Origin: Nepenthes gracilis
Taxonomy: Eukaryota > Streptophyta > Magnoliopsida > Caryophyllales > Nepenthaceae
NCBI GenBank assembly: GCA_033239525.1
Contig: BSYO01000009.1
Location: forward strand, 17,877,299-17,941,298
Direction: 5' to 3'
DNA: 64,000 nucleotides
Shown: positions 1 through 12,670 of the stretch, piece after piece
Layout: every line of letters starts with the position of its first letter
Numbering within the stretch: position 1 is the stretch's first letter
The notes under the pieces: model-generated
Told to the model about the DNA's origin: nothing
The model's input: the letters and a program-made list of their open reading frames with translations, nothing else
The model's database searches: none
Made by a program: the position numbers and the translations under genes

Positions 1-1125
1 GTCTAATCTTATTGGCTAATTAATAAATTTCATCGGTCACAGCTACCCATCTAACAATCTGCAAAAATGGACCACCATGTGCCAATTTTTCTATAGATTT
101 AATTAGATAATTTAAATACTTTAAATGATTTAATATTTAAATGTTCAACTAAGTTCAAATCTTATCGGGTTTTAGAAATTTAAACAACGAAATTTCACTA
201 AATTAAAATTTATTAGTTAAAATTTAAAAATAAAAATTATCAGAGATTGTTCTATTTTTAATTTTTTTTATAATATTAATATATATTAAATATTAAATCT
301 ACTATTAAAAAAATTAATAAAAATAAGTATTTATAAGTTATTACTAAATATTTAAATTTCAGCTGATATTTTTTTAATCTTACAATTCAGATAAAAAGAT
401 AGATTCCCGCTTACTTTTATTATTTTTTTTTCAAGAAAAAAAGATTAAAATCCCCAAATTTATCAATGCCAACAAACCTTATATGATTTTCAATAGAGGC
501 ATTTTCTTGGTTAAATTTTAATGAAAATACTAAAAATTAAATTTTGATTACTAATTCAAATGTTTCTAGAAAAGAAAATGGAAACTTGTGATACATGGCA
601 CAACTAAGTGAGCAAATTTTCTTTCCACCATCGATATTGACAAGAAACAACCATTCAATTTCAATTTGCAGCTACTTGTTTCATCATCTTCTCCCTCGTT
701 TTTTCCACTTGATATAAAAAATTATCAATTATTAAAATTATCATACCTAACATAACATATATTTAATAATTAATTAGATATTATATTTTTATATAATTTT
801 ATTATTTAAATTATTTTTTAATTAGTCTGATTTTTGATAAAAAGAATGTCATTTTTGTGATTAAAAAATTAATTTTTTTTAATTTTATAAATGATAAAAT
901 CAGCCATTTTGGTAAATAAATAATAAAGTGATTTTCTCGATGTGGGTTTTCGTCTTTGACTAAAGAGATTGAAAGTTGCTTCACTTCTCCATTTTTTCTT
1001 TAAAAAAAAAACCACTATCCAGCAAACTTATATGCTACTTTTTCTTCATATAAACTATGCAATACCACATTTATATCCCATCTTACTGGCGTGCCTTATT
1101 GAATCAGCTCAGCTTACAAGAGAAA
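1..1125. other. AT-rich 5' flank of the acid phosphatase gene
   Basis: This stretch is strongly AT-rich with long A and T runs and no convincing coding potential. It should contain the promoter and 5' UTR of the phosphatase gene that starts at 1126. I see no repeat boundaries or RNA gene in it. Confidence 0.5.
1047..1055 (+). promoter_or_regulatory. Candidate TATA box of the purple acid phosphatase gene
   Basis: The sequence CATATAAAC lies about 70 bp before the chosen start codon, a plausible TATA position for a short 5' UTR. The region is AT-rich, so chance matches are common and this remains a guess. Confidence 0.3.
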
Positions 1126-4100
1126 ATGAAGACCTGGCGCTCCTCCTCCAATGGTGTCATCTTCCTCGTACCGGTCTTCTTCTCCTTCATCCTCGTCCCA
1201 CAGCTTGTCTTCCGATCATATGCTTCGCCGCCGGAATATACCCGGCATCCTCCTCGGAGTATCATCTTCACAGAGCACAACCGCTCTAACTCCCAGCCTC
1301 AGCAGGTACGTTCATTAATTTCTCTCCACTTTTTAATTTGCTTGGATCAACTCTCGCTTCTTTGAACGCCATAGCAACTGTTCTTGATCTTCTTGTTGCC
1401 ATGGGTCGTATGGTTAACGAGGAAGAGTTGCTGTTGAATGTTTACTGTTGTTTGATTAATTTGTTTAAGTAAGAAAGTTAAGGAAACATTGATAGAGGAT
1501 ACACCAAAGATTTATTTGAAGAGAAAATCCTTTTTTTTTCCCCCATTTTTCTCGTTTTCACTGTCAAATATTTCAAGGTGGAAATGAATTTTCACCTGAA
1601 TTTTCAAGGGATAGAAAATAAATAGAGGAATCACCTAAGAAATTTATTCATATTTTCCTCTGAATTTCCCCTTTTCCGTTTTTTTTTCTTGGCAATCAAT
1701 TATCTCATTATACGCAACATGGACGTGTTATAAAAATTTTAATATAAACATTTGATTTGTTTTTGAAAGGAACTAGTCATTCCAAGTCATAAATATGTGA
1801 AATAAAAATAAATACAAATATACGATATATAAAAAGTATATTTGGATTTACATAAGTCAACTGGTAAAAGGCATACAAGATATAAAGTAATAGGCAACAA
1901 TAACAAAAGTATAATTTTTTGTGACGACAAAAAATCTCGATATTTATGGCTATTGAGTGAAACTCTTTAAACTTTTTTGATCAGAAAAGATATATACTAA
2001 AAAAGTTAACTTATAAATCAGGTAGTATAGATGCGTTAATCTAACCGACTTACTATTATTTTGTAAACTTATTAAGAAACTCCTTAAATTTGCTAATGAT
2101 AATAGAACATGACGTCAAAAAGGTTAACAGGGCAAAAAAGTTGTAATTAATAAGGTGGAAAAGGGAGAAAACTCTAAAATTTTGGCACATGAATCAAATG
2201 AGAGTTTTCTTTAATGAACACCAATTGAAAGCTTAAAAAGGAGTTTTGCCCTGAGCAACCCTGACATATAAAGTTAACAAAGTTTTTTCCAAGAAGAAGG
2301 AGACGACAATATATAAAGAAGTTCAAAAACAATGGTTAAAAATTATAACCATTGGAGACATGTGAGCCTCGGTGCTCGAGCATGGCTCAAGCGCATGGAA
2401 GGTGTGCCTAGGGTTACACTGCATACCTACCCCAGCATTTGAGTATGGATTAGGCGAGCCTTGAGCGAGGAAAATTTATATTTTGCGCCAAGGGTGCTCC
2501 TAGGGCGAACCTCGAGCGAGCCACAAACGCTTCCTCTAGTAATTTTGTGCCTAGGGCGTACAACGAGAGAGCTACAAACGCTTCCTCTCGTCATTTTGCG
2601 CCAAGGGTGCGCCTCGAGCGAAACATGGCTTGGCTCGAGCAAGCCAAGAGCATGGCCACTTGGGAAGATACACTAGGGTTTGGATTGAACATAAGATAAG
2701 TATAAACACTTAAAGAGTTGCTTCGGCGACCATCGGATGAGAAATAGATGCAAATCTTCAGGGCAATAAAAAATATTCACCAGTGAATGACCTGACCCGA
2801 TGGCAAAATATGCTAACATAAAACATGCCTAACAGTTTTTATATTTTGAAATTTTTTTATTTTACTTGTGTAGCATCATTTGATAAAGACATGGTTAATA
2901 TGAAATTTTAGCTTTTGTAAAATTGATATTATTATAGAAATTAATCACAAATTTATTAAAATAGGATAGAGTAAAATAATTTAAAAATTTGCTGCCCATT
3001 TTGTTTTTCTGCATGTTACCAACTTAATTCATTTTGATTTATATTTTTTAGCCTAATAATCATTGTAAATTCCTTATATTTTAGAACGGACAACAAATTA
3101 AGAGCCATATGTTCCTTATTTCTTCACATTTTTTGTAATGTTTTTAACAAAAAATATAAATAGGTTCATATTTCACTAGTGGGAAAAGACCACATGAGAA
3201 TTTCATGGGTAACAGATGATACAAAGGCGCCATCAATCGTGGAATACGGCGAAACATCAGGAAAGTACAATTCATTGGCTACCGGAAATCATCTACGATA
3301 CGAGTATTTCTTCTATAAGTCTGGCGAGATCCACCACGTGAAAATAGGACCATTACAGCCTAGCACAACGTATTATTACAGATGTAGTGGTGTCGAACCG
3401 GAGTTTTCCTTCAGAACACCACCAACGAACTTTCCGATTGAATTTGTCATTGTCGGTGAGTGATTGCTTAATTAATTTGATCTCTGAATTAGTAAATATA
3501 CCATGCTTAATTTTAAATTAATTTCAAAAGGGTTAACCTTATTGGCTAATGCCTCAAGTTGCATTATTTAATGATCCACGATTGCTATATAGGTATATTT
3601 TATTTTTTCCTACAATTTACTCTTTTTTTTTTGTTATTTTGAGATGCTAGTGTAATTTAGAATATTACATGACTTGTTAGCGTGATTGGGGAATAACAAG
3701 CATATAAAATATAATAATATAATGTATATCATATGCAATAATTTGACTTTCACTTACGTGACTTTAAAAAAATGAGTGAGGGGCTAATTATTCTATGGTT
3801 GTCATTACCCCATTAAATTCATATTGAAAATAAGCTTAGTGAAATATGACTGTTTCGTTATTGATTTAGGGCTCTTTTTGACTAAGAAAGAATGGCTGTC
3901 TTATTCTTTTAATTGTTACCATTTTTTTCATTTACCGATTAGGATTAGTTTTATTTAAATTTTTTATTTTTATCATTTATATTATATTAAATTATAGTTA
4001 TTATTTATTATTTATTTTTAAGTTAATGATGATGATTTAAAAATAAAAGAACCTTCGTTTTCTCCATAACTCCCCGTTCCATTTTCTAACACCTCAATAT

Positions 4101-7100
4101 CAATGGGACCAAGATTGCATATAAATATATATCTTAGTACATTTTTATGTTAATGGGCACTATCTACTTAATCTAAAGAATCAATTGAAGTGTAGTCGAC
4201 TTTAGTCTTAAAAATTTTATTATAAATTATTAGAATAGATAAATTTTGGTTGTCTTGGCGCTCCCATTCACATGGTCATTAAGTGTAAATGAACTAATAG
4301 ATGTGTGATAGATATCTATTATTTAAGTTTATTAAATTTAAAAAGTCTAAAGAAAGTAAAATAATTACCAAATTTGGATATGATTTTTAAGTATAAGATT
4401 TATGAATCACAAATGACATCTATATAGTCATTTGCCTCTATAATCGTGCTTTCTTTTAAATATTTGAGCATCCATCAAATACATTCTTTTTAATATTACA
4501 TAATAATAAAAAATTGTAAAAAAGAGAAAGAAAAAAATTATTATATCATTTGAAAAAGCTACCCATATTAATGCTGCTAAACTAAAAGAAATGTCATTTG
4601 ATTTGACCTATCAGTTGTTTTATATCATCTTAAAAATGACTTAAGTCCTACTTAGAAATAAACTAATGAGGTCACCTTGTAACCTAAATAAGACACTTTT
4701 CTCAATTAATAATTTATTTACTTTAGAGTTACAAGTAAATTGGGGTACTATTTGTGCACTCAATGGACAAGTTTGATAGAATTTCATTTTCTTCGATTTT
4801 TAAAATGAAAGAGTGATTAAAAACAAGTTCTAAAATAAATAAGTTTTAATAATTCTAAATGCTTTGTCAAACACACTTAATTAAGACTAAAATAGAATTC
4901 ATTTATTCTACTAATTTGTGCCCTTTCAACTACTAATTGTAGATAAATTTTTAATAAATCTAAATAAGAGGGTATGCATTCTTTTTTCCCTGTTTCTTTG
5001 TCATCGTTTGCCTTAGTTGTATGCTCACATTTTTCTGTGTTACTCCATTAGCTACCATTTTTAAGCATACGCATGGCAACCACAAAAAAGGAAGAAAAAG
5101 AAGATGAATATTGGACATGATGCCATTGGCCTTTGCTTCCTAGTGTCTCCTAATTGGCTTGGGTTCTTAAGTGTATACGATAAAGTTTCACTATTTTCTT
5201 TTAGTTTTTGGTTTTCAAAAAAATTTTAGTATCTTAAATTGAGATTATATAATAAAATAAAATCAATATTGTCACATTTGATAAAAATTTTGGTTGAATT
5301 GATCAAAGTTAGGGTCTAATAATGTTAAAAACACTCATTTACGTCACAATTCACTTTGAAAAACTAATAGAAACTCAAATTGTAAATACTTCATTTTCAA
5401 TACTACTTTACAAATTTAGACTTTTTTTTTATTTATTATTGTAATCTTTTTTTTTTTTTTTTTTGGGTATTGTGTTGAGATAGGTGATTTAGGTCAAACC
5501 GAATGGACTGCATCAACTTTAGAACACGTTGGTCAAGAAGATTATGACGTATTTCTTCTACCTGGTGATCTTTCTTATGCCGATACCCAACAACCATTGT
5601 GGGATTCATTTGGTCGATTGGTTGAACCATATGCTAGCAAGAGGCCATGGATGGTCACCGAAGGCAACCATGAGGTCGAGTCCTTCCCGATTATCTACCC
5701 AAAGGGCTTCAAGGCTTATAATGCGAGGTGGCTCATGCCCTACGAAGAGAGCGGGTCCACCTCTAACTTATACTATTCATTCGACGTGGCTCGGACGCAC
5801 ATCATCATGCTTGGCTCCTACACCGACTATAAGAAAGAGTCTGAGCAATACTTGTGGCTCCAGGCTGACCTTGCAAAGATTGACCGGTTGAAGACACCGT
5901 GGATCTTCGTGCTGCTCCATGCACCTTGGTATAACTCTAACGATGCCCACAAGGGAGAAGGAGAGGCCATGAGAAAGGCTATGGAGGAGCTGCTGTATAA
6001 TGCACGGGTGGATGTGATCTTTGCCGGACATGTTCATGCCTACGAACGTTTTGTAAGTCAAACTTTCAATTTATTTGAAATTAATTTTTTTGGGCAGTTC
6101 AAACTCCATTTCTTCGTGTTGTTGGGATAAGTACTTTAATGATCTGCTTGACAACTTAATCATTTAGCTCTGAATTATGATTTAAATACCAACTCTATTA
6201 TATTCATCATTTTATAAACAAACTAAGCTGCAATTTATCTTTAGAAAATTCTATTGAAATATTTTAATGAATAGGATTTTAAAGATAATATTGATGAGTA
6301 ACAAATTTATAAATATTAAATTGTTGTACAATTAAAAAAAATAGATGATAAGAATAAGTTAAGTTGACAGAGCAATTTAAAAAGAGATTAATAATAGCCG
6401 GAGAGGTCTTATAAAGATGTGTTTATAAGATTATACCTTTTAAAATGATTATTAAGTATGTATTATTGTTTCTGTATATATTTTCTTGTAAATGTTTCTA
6501 ATAAAAACTCAAAATAAAATAATGGAATTTTTCCTCCATGTATCACCCTTCCATCTAACTTTAAGATCAGTAGGTATAAATTAAATGCTTTATGTATTTT
6601 TTGAAAGGAAATTACAGTTAGTTTTTTTACCTTACTTTGGCAGACTAGGGTTTATAACAACACTGCTGACCCCTGTGGACCTGTTCATATAACCATTGGC
6701 GATGGAGGAAACAGAGAAGGACTAGCCATGAAGTGAGTATTCATCCACATCTCTAAGCAAGTTCATTCATTTCTTTCTACTCTTTGCAATTTAGACCTAT
6801 TCATAACTCACCAAAACCAAACTCAAACAACATATTTAACCAATATTAATAAATGACAGTTTAATATATAAAGTTTTTGTTATGCATATCATTTTAATAG
6901 TAGTTGGATTACTTTTAAATTTATTTTATATGGTCTCATACCATATTACGTAAAAGGTTAAGTTTCATTAATTTAACCTAGACTGATGATTATGAGATTG
7001 TCTAGGTTTGAGAATCCAGCTCCTTCGATCTCAATGTACCGGGAGCCGAGCTTCGGACACGGCCGGCTGAGAGTGATGGATGAGAGGACAGCACACTGGG

Positions 7101-7213
7101 CCTGGCACCGGAACAATGAGTCTGACTCCATTGTTGCTGACGAGCTCTCCCTTCAGAGCTTGAGCACCTCCAAAGTATGCACGCAGAAGGGGGAAAGCCA
7201 TGACGAGTTATGA
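1126..7213 (+). CDS. Purple acid phosphatase, five exons (PAP18/PAP22-like)
   Basis: Exons are 1126-1305, 3164-3455, 5484-6052, 6644-6732 and 7006-7213, giving 1338 nt or 445 residues plus stop. All introns are GT-AG and the phases join cleanly (0, 1, 0, 2). The protein starts with a hydrophobic signal or anchor (about residues 8-30), then the N-terminal fibronectin-like domain of plant PAPs, then the metallophosphoesterase domain. All seven metal ligands are visible: D159 in GDLG, D186 and Y189 in GDLSYAD, N219 in GNHE, H303 in LLHAPWYNS, and H340 and H342 in GHVHAYER. The family hydrolyses phosphomonoesters at acidic pH with a dinuclear Fe-metal centre and is usually secreted or vacuolar, often induced by low phosphate. 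The length fits the roughly 430-440 residue low-molecular-weight plant PAP clade. The first GDLG glycine codon is split by intron 2. The start was chosen as the ATG directly before the signal peptide. The gene looks intact. Confidence 0.93.
2360..2660. repeat. GC-rich degenerate direct repeats inside intron 1 of the phosphatase gene
   Basis: A GC-rich patch sits in an otherwise AT-rich intron. The motif TTTTGCGCCAAGGG and close variants recur at 2481, 2543 and 2594. The longer block ACAAACGCTTCCTCT recurs at 2523 and 2574 with a 51-bp spacing. CTCGAGCGA-type motifs are scattered between. It resembles sequence found in LTRs elsewhere in this window and is probably a small mobile-element relic. 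It creates spurious open frames on both strands. Confidence 0.6.
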
Positions 7214-7692
7214 GTCAATGACAAGCTATGAGAATATATTGCTGCATCACTAAAAGCTTCTTTGTCCTCCACCCCCGCCCCCCTCCCCCCAACCACCACC
7301 ACCACCACCATAATTAATTACTGTTTTAGTTGAAGTTGGTTAATTGTTCACTTACATAACAATTTTAGATATAATATCTTGTTTACAGGGGAAAAAAATG
7401 AAAGAAAAAAGTGATATCATGATGAGCATTTTAGTGACGTGGGTCTTCTTAGTTGGATGAATATGATTTGATGCTGTTACAATGAATTCATATCTTTTTC
7501 TTGTCAAAATGTTTTTTTTTTGTTTAAAATTTGCAAAGACTTTAAAAAATTAAAATTAGGGCAAATGATGAAGTAATTAGAGATAAATTATTAAAGCGTG
7601 TTATAAACTATTAAAATACAAGAAAGCCTATATAAAACATACCTCCCTGCCTTTGAATAATTAATAGCAATGAAAAAAAATTTTTAAAAAAA
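7214..7692. other. 3' flank of the phosphatase gene
   Basis: This holds the probable 3' UTR, with a C-rich run followed by a short ACC microsatellite near 7268-7310, then AT-rich spacer. I see no other gene. Confidence 0.5.
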
Positions 7693-8745
7693 TGTTGGGC
7701 AAGCTTTTATTGATTACGTAGATAGGCAGTTGTATGCAGCGGAAAGTAATGCTACATGCTCAATCATATTTATTACGCCTTCGGATCCTAATCACTGTAC
7801 GGATGAGGACCCGAATGTAGAATAATACAAATACAATTTTAAGTAAAATGAAGAGAGAGAGACAAATGCAATTTTAAGTAAAATGAAGAGAGAGATAGCA
7901 ACATGTAACGTTTTTACGTGAAAAATTCTCTTCTAAATAAGATAAAAAATCACAGGATTTTAAGTTCAAAAACGATTCCACTATTATGGTATTTGTGTAC
8001 AAAAGGCGAAAAACAAAGTATATGGTGACTCCCAAAGATCATTTTTACAAATACAAGTGTTCTCTTAATTGGCAGTGTGATGGCTTATTTTTTCTCTCTG
8101 TTTGAGCGTAAAATGCAAGTGTAGAAAATTCGGTCCCTTGTTAGATATATAGTGAATAATTATATAGTGGTTTGAATCTTCCTACGTGAAGCACCCACGT
8201 GGAGCTGACGTGTCAGTGAATCCTACTATCAACTCTAAAAAATCTATCTTACCTTGTCAAAGACGTTGTGTGCATGCGGCCGTGAAACGTTTACTTCTAC
8301 ACTAATCACACCTATTCTATAGGCCATCATATCCTATAAAGATTGCGTGTTGTAGAGAATGTGTGTGTCTTTGTGAAAGTCAGCCTTCTGAGCTAGCATC
8401 ATTAGCCGTCCCGAGCTTTATTTCCTGTGCTTATGCCATTGGAGATTTCTCAAAATTTGCATCCTTGATGAAAGTTTTGGCCTTTATCACGTCCGTAGAC
8501 GTTTGGTGACAAATGTCCGTAGGTTTTAATTGAGGACTTAGTCAACAATAAGTCTTTGAGCTTTCAGAGCTAATCCTCAGTATCATGTTCTTAGGGCTTT
8601 ATTGAAACTTTAGTCTCTTACGGAATTCTTGAGCTTAGTAAACTAAGTTAACTTCTCGGACCAACTCAACTCTCTGGGGCTTATTGAGACACGGGCCCAA
8701 TTTTGGACCTTCTATTTGGGCCTTGGATATTATTACCCATCAACA
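7693..8745 (-). repeat. Probable LTR-like sequence (minus orientation)
   Basis: The segment runs from TGTTGGGC to CCCATCAACA, giving TG...CA ends with short inverted termini. Read on the minus strand it begins with a GGGCCC-rich promoter-like part. Near its far end it carries a TTTTTCACGTAAAA motif, which recurs in the U5-like parts of other LTRs in this window. A roughly 35-bp tandem duplication lies at 7827-7896. I could not find a matching target-site duplication, so the exact ends are uncertain. Confidence 0.4.
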
Positions 8746-9839
8746 TTATTTAATTTTCACCAAATTTTATTTTTTAAAATTAAAATTTAAAATTTATCTA
8801 GTATAATAAATCCAGAATAGTATTTGTAAAATATAAATTATCCACAAAATATATTTTCATATCTTAATTTTAAAAAAATAAATTTAATATAAAATTTACA
8901 ACTTAAATACCTTAAATTCATATCGAAATAATACTTCTATTTGACAAAAAAAAAAAATGTAGAAAAAATCGCAACGTATGAAAGAGCAATGCTACATACT
9001 TAAATTAATTATTCAATTAATAAATGGGAAATATTAATTTAACCGCCGGTCAAAGAAAATAATTACAAAAGGATATGTATTGAGAAATAATTATTTAGTA
9101 CTGGACACAGTTAATTGCTTGTCTGTCAAAATATTCAAAGTATTAATACTAAAAAATAATTATTTTTTTTCTCAAGCCAAATTTCATAATAATCTCCGGC
9201 GAAGCCAACTTGGGATGATTACTGGATACTTGTTAGATTATAGATTATTATTGTGTAAATTAATATCTATTTGATAGACTATTTAGTGATTCGATTGAGA
9301 TCATACGGGTACTGTACAAATATCATAATTTTTTAAATTAGAAGAGATTTAATTTTTTTATTAGAAAAGATTTTATTTTATTTGAAAGATTTTATTTGGT
9401 GATATTTTATTTAAAAAGTATTTTATACTATTTTTTAATTTTGAGATATCGTTAATTAAGAAATTATATTTATTTTTTAATTAATTTAGGATGAAAATTC
9501 TATATAAGGATCTTAATTTTAATATTAAAAATAATCATTAATGAGTTGAATGAAAAAGAAGAAAAAGAGAAAGAAAAAGGGAGAATAGGAAGATTCGTAC
9601 ATTTACTTGAATTCCAGAATGTGTTCCAATATTGGCCGATATTAAGTATGCTATTTTTATAATTAATAACAATATTTTATTGATTATACTTTTCTACTCT
9701 TTCATCTTGTATTTATTATTACTTGATTTATTTATTATAATGTGTCTAGTTCTTATATTTGTGAAATTTATGTAACCAAAATGATTCTATAATATAAATA
9801 TTTTAGACGTATCGTTCCGTAATTTTTTCCTTTTATTCT
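8746..9839. other. AT-rich intergenic spacer
   Basis: No coding region, RNA gene or clear repeat was recognised here. Short open frames have no family resemblance. Confidence 0.5.
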
Positions 9840-10767
9840 TGATGGGCCCCGTAAAATTGGCCCAGGAAGAAGGCCCACAAATGAAGAAGTAGGCTTAAGA
9901 AACAATCGACCCAATTAGCCCAATCTCCCCAAACAGTTGGCGGTTAAAACTGGTCAACCTAATCAGAACAACACGTTTCACTATAACCAGTAACAGCCGT
10001 TTCATTTTATCCTTATTCGTGGGCAGTTATCTAACTGTTGTTCACATCTATAAATACCCCTTCATTCTCAGGGGAGAAAAAAAGAAGAGAAGAGGAAAAA
10101 AATATCAACCACCATCCTTCCCAGAAGACTCTGCCATCCATAATCCAGTGAGAGGACCCAGAGAAGAGAGGTCCCAGAAGAGAGGCAGGAGAAGAGAATC
10201 CAAATGGATGAAGACTCTTCCATCCAACCTTCCTGAAGTCATATGCTCCGTCTAGAAGGTCATACCAAAGGAGATCAGCCCTCTATCCCAAGACGTCAGG
10301 AGAATCTCTCAGGAATCCATCCAAGTAAAAGTTTTCACTCTAGGAGATCTTCCATTCAAGTGACTGGTCATCCCTCCAGAGCACTTCAATAATACTCATA
10401 CGGACAATAGTGCGTTTAAGATGCCCATTTGTAGGCGCACCATTAAGCTGCCCGTCTGCCAGACGTGATGGCGCACCTCGAAGTCGTCCATCAATTAGGC
10501 GCACCCAAACGCTTAATCTACCGATATATGTATCTATACATCCTCCTTATATCTTTCTATTCTCTTGAAAAAATTTATGATTTGAGTGTCGGAGGATATA
10601 GGTGAGAGCAATTCCCACTATCATTTGATATCTTATTTTCAATTATGTTACACAGGGTTTAGGTTCGAAGCCATGGAGATTGGATCAGTGTCAGATCAAC
10701 CCAACGTGAAGATTCGATTTGTGGTCGCCATAATCCGTAGGACAACCCAAATTCGTGGTATGCAACA
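9840..10767 (+). repeat. Solo LTR of a Ty3/gypsy (Tat-like) element
   Basis: The element begins TGATGGGCCCC and ends ATGCAACA. It is flanked by the perfect 5-bp target-site duplication ATTCT (9835-9839 and 10768-10772). It has LTR architecture: a GGGCCC-rich start, a TATA box (CTATAAATACCCC, near 10048-10062), then a purine-rich stretch. Near 10578-10596 is the motif TTGAGTGTCGGAGGA, which I recall as typical of the R/U5 part of Tat-type gypsy LTRs. No internal domain follows, so it is a solo LTR left by recombination between the two LTRs of one element. Confidence 0.8.
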
Positions 10768-10772
10768 ATTCT

Positions 10773-11102
10773 TAAAAAAATTTTTCACGTAAAAATTATA
10801 TCTTATTTTATTATTAGTGAATATTGTGTGCTTATTGTGAATTGTTAATTATTTTCTTATGATTTAAATAAGTGGTCTGTATTTTAACAATACTTAGATA
10901 TAATTTAAATATAATATTTTTTCACATAATTTATTGATAAAAAAGTCTTAATATTGAAAGCTATCTAAAAATCGAAGGGGCATAACAAAGAATGGGGAAA
11001 TGAGTTTACAGAAATAAACATCAAAGATGTGAGAAATTACAGTTTTCACGGTCATGAAATCTCCATTGGTCACGTTCATCGTTAATCCAACTTCGAACAT
11101 TT
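10773..11102. other. Spacer and 3' UTR of the AN1 zinc-finger gene
   Basis: AT-rich sequence lies between the solo LTR and the zinc-finger stop codon. The part nearest the gene (about 10960-11102) is probably its 3' UTR on the minus strand. No other feature was recognised. Confidence 0.4.
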
Positions 11103-11597
11103 TCAAATCTTCTGCAACTTCTCAGGCTTAATCAATGGATTTGCCTTCGCAATTTCGTCTTTCCCAGCCTTCTTGTAATCGAACCTGCACCCGTGCTCTT
11201 CGGGGTACCGATGCGACCCGCAGAATAGTGAACCGCACCGGCACTTGAACCCCATTAACCCTACCCGCTTCTGGCACGTTTGGCACCTATTAGGCCGTGC
11301 CGCCGTAGATGCAGGCTGAGCCAACGGATCGATCACCGTGACGGCAACGTCATCTATTGATTCGGGCGACTTTGACGCCTGATCAACAGAAGAGGTTGTC
11401 GATTTCGAAGAAGATGAAGAATTGGTCGAAGATTTGTTCCCCGATACGGCTTTTGCAAGCGCATCCTGTTCTTCATCCAGATGCAGTTCTGGGTAGCATT
11501 TTAGGCTCAAATTTAACGCAGGGCTTCCTAAGAATACACAATTATCTGTGCATAATCTTTGGCCTTCCGGTGCTTGAAATTCGTGCTCTTCTGCCAT
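11103..11597 (-). CDS. A20/AN1 zinc-finger stress-associated protein
   Basis: This 164-residue protein has the layout of plant stress-associated proteins (SAPs), which act in abiotic-stress responses, some as ubiquitin-binding or E3-like factors. An A20 finger lies at about residues 14-38, a Ser-rich low-complexity linker at 55-72, and an AN1 finger at 104-142, followed by the usual lysine-rich tail ending EKLQKI. The AN1 ligands are complete: C105, C108, C119, C121, C126, H129, H135, C137. The A20 finger keeps C16, C20 and C34, but the position where the third cysteine is expected is Ser31. The coding part is one exon, as is common for SAPs. A probable 5'-UTR intron lies upstream on the minus strand. 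The length is typical for the family and the frame is intact, so I consider it a real gene. Confidence 0.9.
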   Translation of the reverse strand: MAEEHEFQAPEGQRLCTDNCVFLGSPALNLSLKCYPELHLDEEQDALAKAVSGNKSSTNSSSSSKSTTSSVDQASKSPESIDDVAVTVIDPLAQPASTAARPNRCQTCQKRVGLMGFKCRCGSLFCGSHRYPEEHGCRFDYKKAGKDEIAKANPLIKPEKLQKI

Positions 11598-11660
11598 TTT
11601 TTCCGTTCCCAGATCGTATGATTTTCACTATCTTCGTTGTTTTCCCCCTCCTTGTCACAG

Positions 11661-12116
11661 CTAAATCGTATTAGCAAGCTCAGATCTACATGAAAACACC
11701 ACCATTAATGGTCAAACAAAAGCTAAAACTACAAGGGAAGTCGATAAACCAGAAAAATGAAGAACTGTCTCAAACTGATAGGTTAGCAAAGAAAAAGGGG
11801 AAAGAAAATCCAAGAAAACCAAATCACAGTTGGGCGTCATATAATTGCAGCTAGAAATTGATAGAAAAATCGACATATATAAAAGATCCAGCAAAAAATC
11901 ATCTAAAAAACCTCAATAGGGGATTAAATTTGCATGAATTCTTCGTGGTGATTACTCGAGATAATAATCGACGCATCTTTAATTTACATAATATTGGAAA
12001 AAGGACGCAATCAAATTACACGCAGTGCGTTGGAATGTAGTTTTCGCGATTTAAAATTCCAGCAATAAATATATAAAAATATACGCTTATGAAGAAACTT
12101 GGCAGAGATTTTATAC
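11661..12116 (-). other. Probable 5'-UTR intron of the zinc-finger gene
   Basis: On the minus strand a donor CAG|GTATAA sits at 12120-12111 and a branch-like CTAAT plus acceptor TTTAG end at 11661. That leaves a 63-base leader before the ATG at 11597. SAP genes often have such a 5'-UTR intron. The upstream exon would be about 12117-12250, where the sequence becomes less AT-rich. This is inferred from splice motifs only. Confidence 0.5.
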
Positions 12117-12250
12117 CTGTATAGAAGAAGTCGAAATTCTTTTTCTGCAAGAGATGGAGGAAACGATCTGAGAGAAGCATCTATGGAAAGAAATGGCAGA
12201 TGGAAATTATGAAGACAGGAAATGAAGTCGGGGAGGAAGGAACGAAGAAA

Positions 12251-12670
12251 ATGGCGACAAATGAAGATCGGGATAAAATGAAATTAAATTTAATTGATAT
12301 TTAATGAGTATTGAATTTGTTTCGGTTCATTCACTATGCTTATGAGTTTTTTTAATGTAATTGTAAATATTTAATTACAATGTAAAAAATATATGACTGA
12401 ATTTATTGGTATTAAAGGGCTGTATCAAACCAGCATGTCTATATCATGGGCCATGTGTCGCATGGTAGAAGACTTATATGTCTAGACCTAAGATAACACA
12501 TGGCTCACGTTTGTATTAGGCCAGCCATGCCTGAGTCACAGTTTGGCAAGACATATCTCATATTTAAAAATAAGGTGAAATTTTAAATTTTAAAAATACG
12601 TGGATAAACGGCCCATATTTTATTGTTGATATTATAATTTTTTTTAAAAAAGTAAATATATATATATATA
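12251..12670. other. Upstream region of the zinc-finger gene
   Basis: Roughly 420 bp lie between the predicted 5'-UTR exon and the copia insertion. It contains AT-rich DNA plus a moderately GC patch (12410-12550) and a TA dinucleotide run that ends exactly at the copia element. This is the only promoter space left on the proximal side of the transposon. Confidence 0.4.

Noticed and set aside
5436..6061. Other-frame and minus-strand open frames over phosphatase exon 3
   Set aside because: They overlap the exon whose frame contains the complete metallophosphatase motifs, so they are shadows.
7688..8750. Target-site duplication around the possible LTR at 7693-8745
   Set aside because: AAAAA and TTATT do not match, so the boundaries are uncertain and I kept confidence low.
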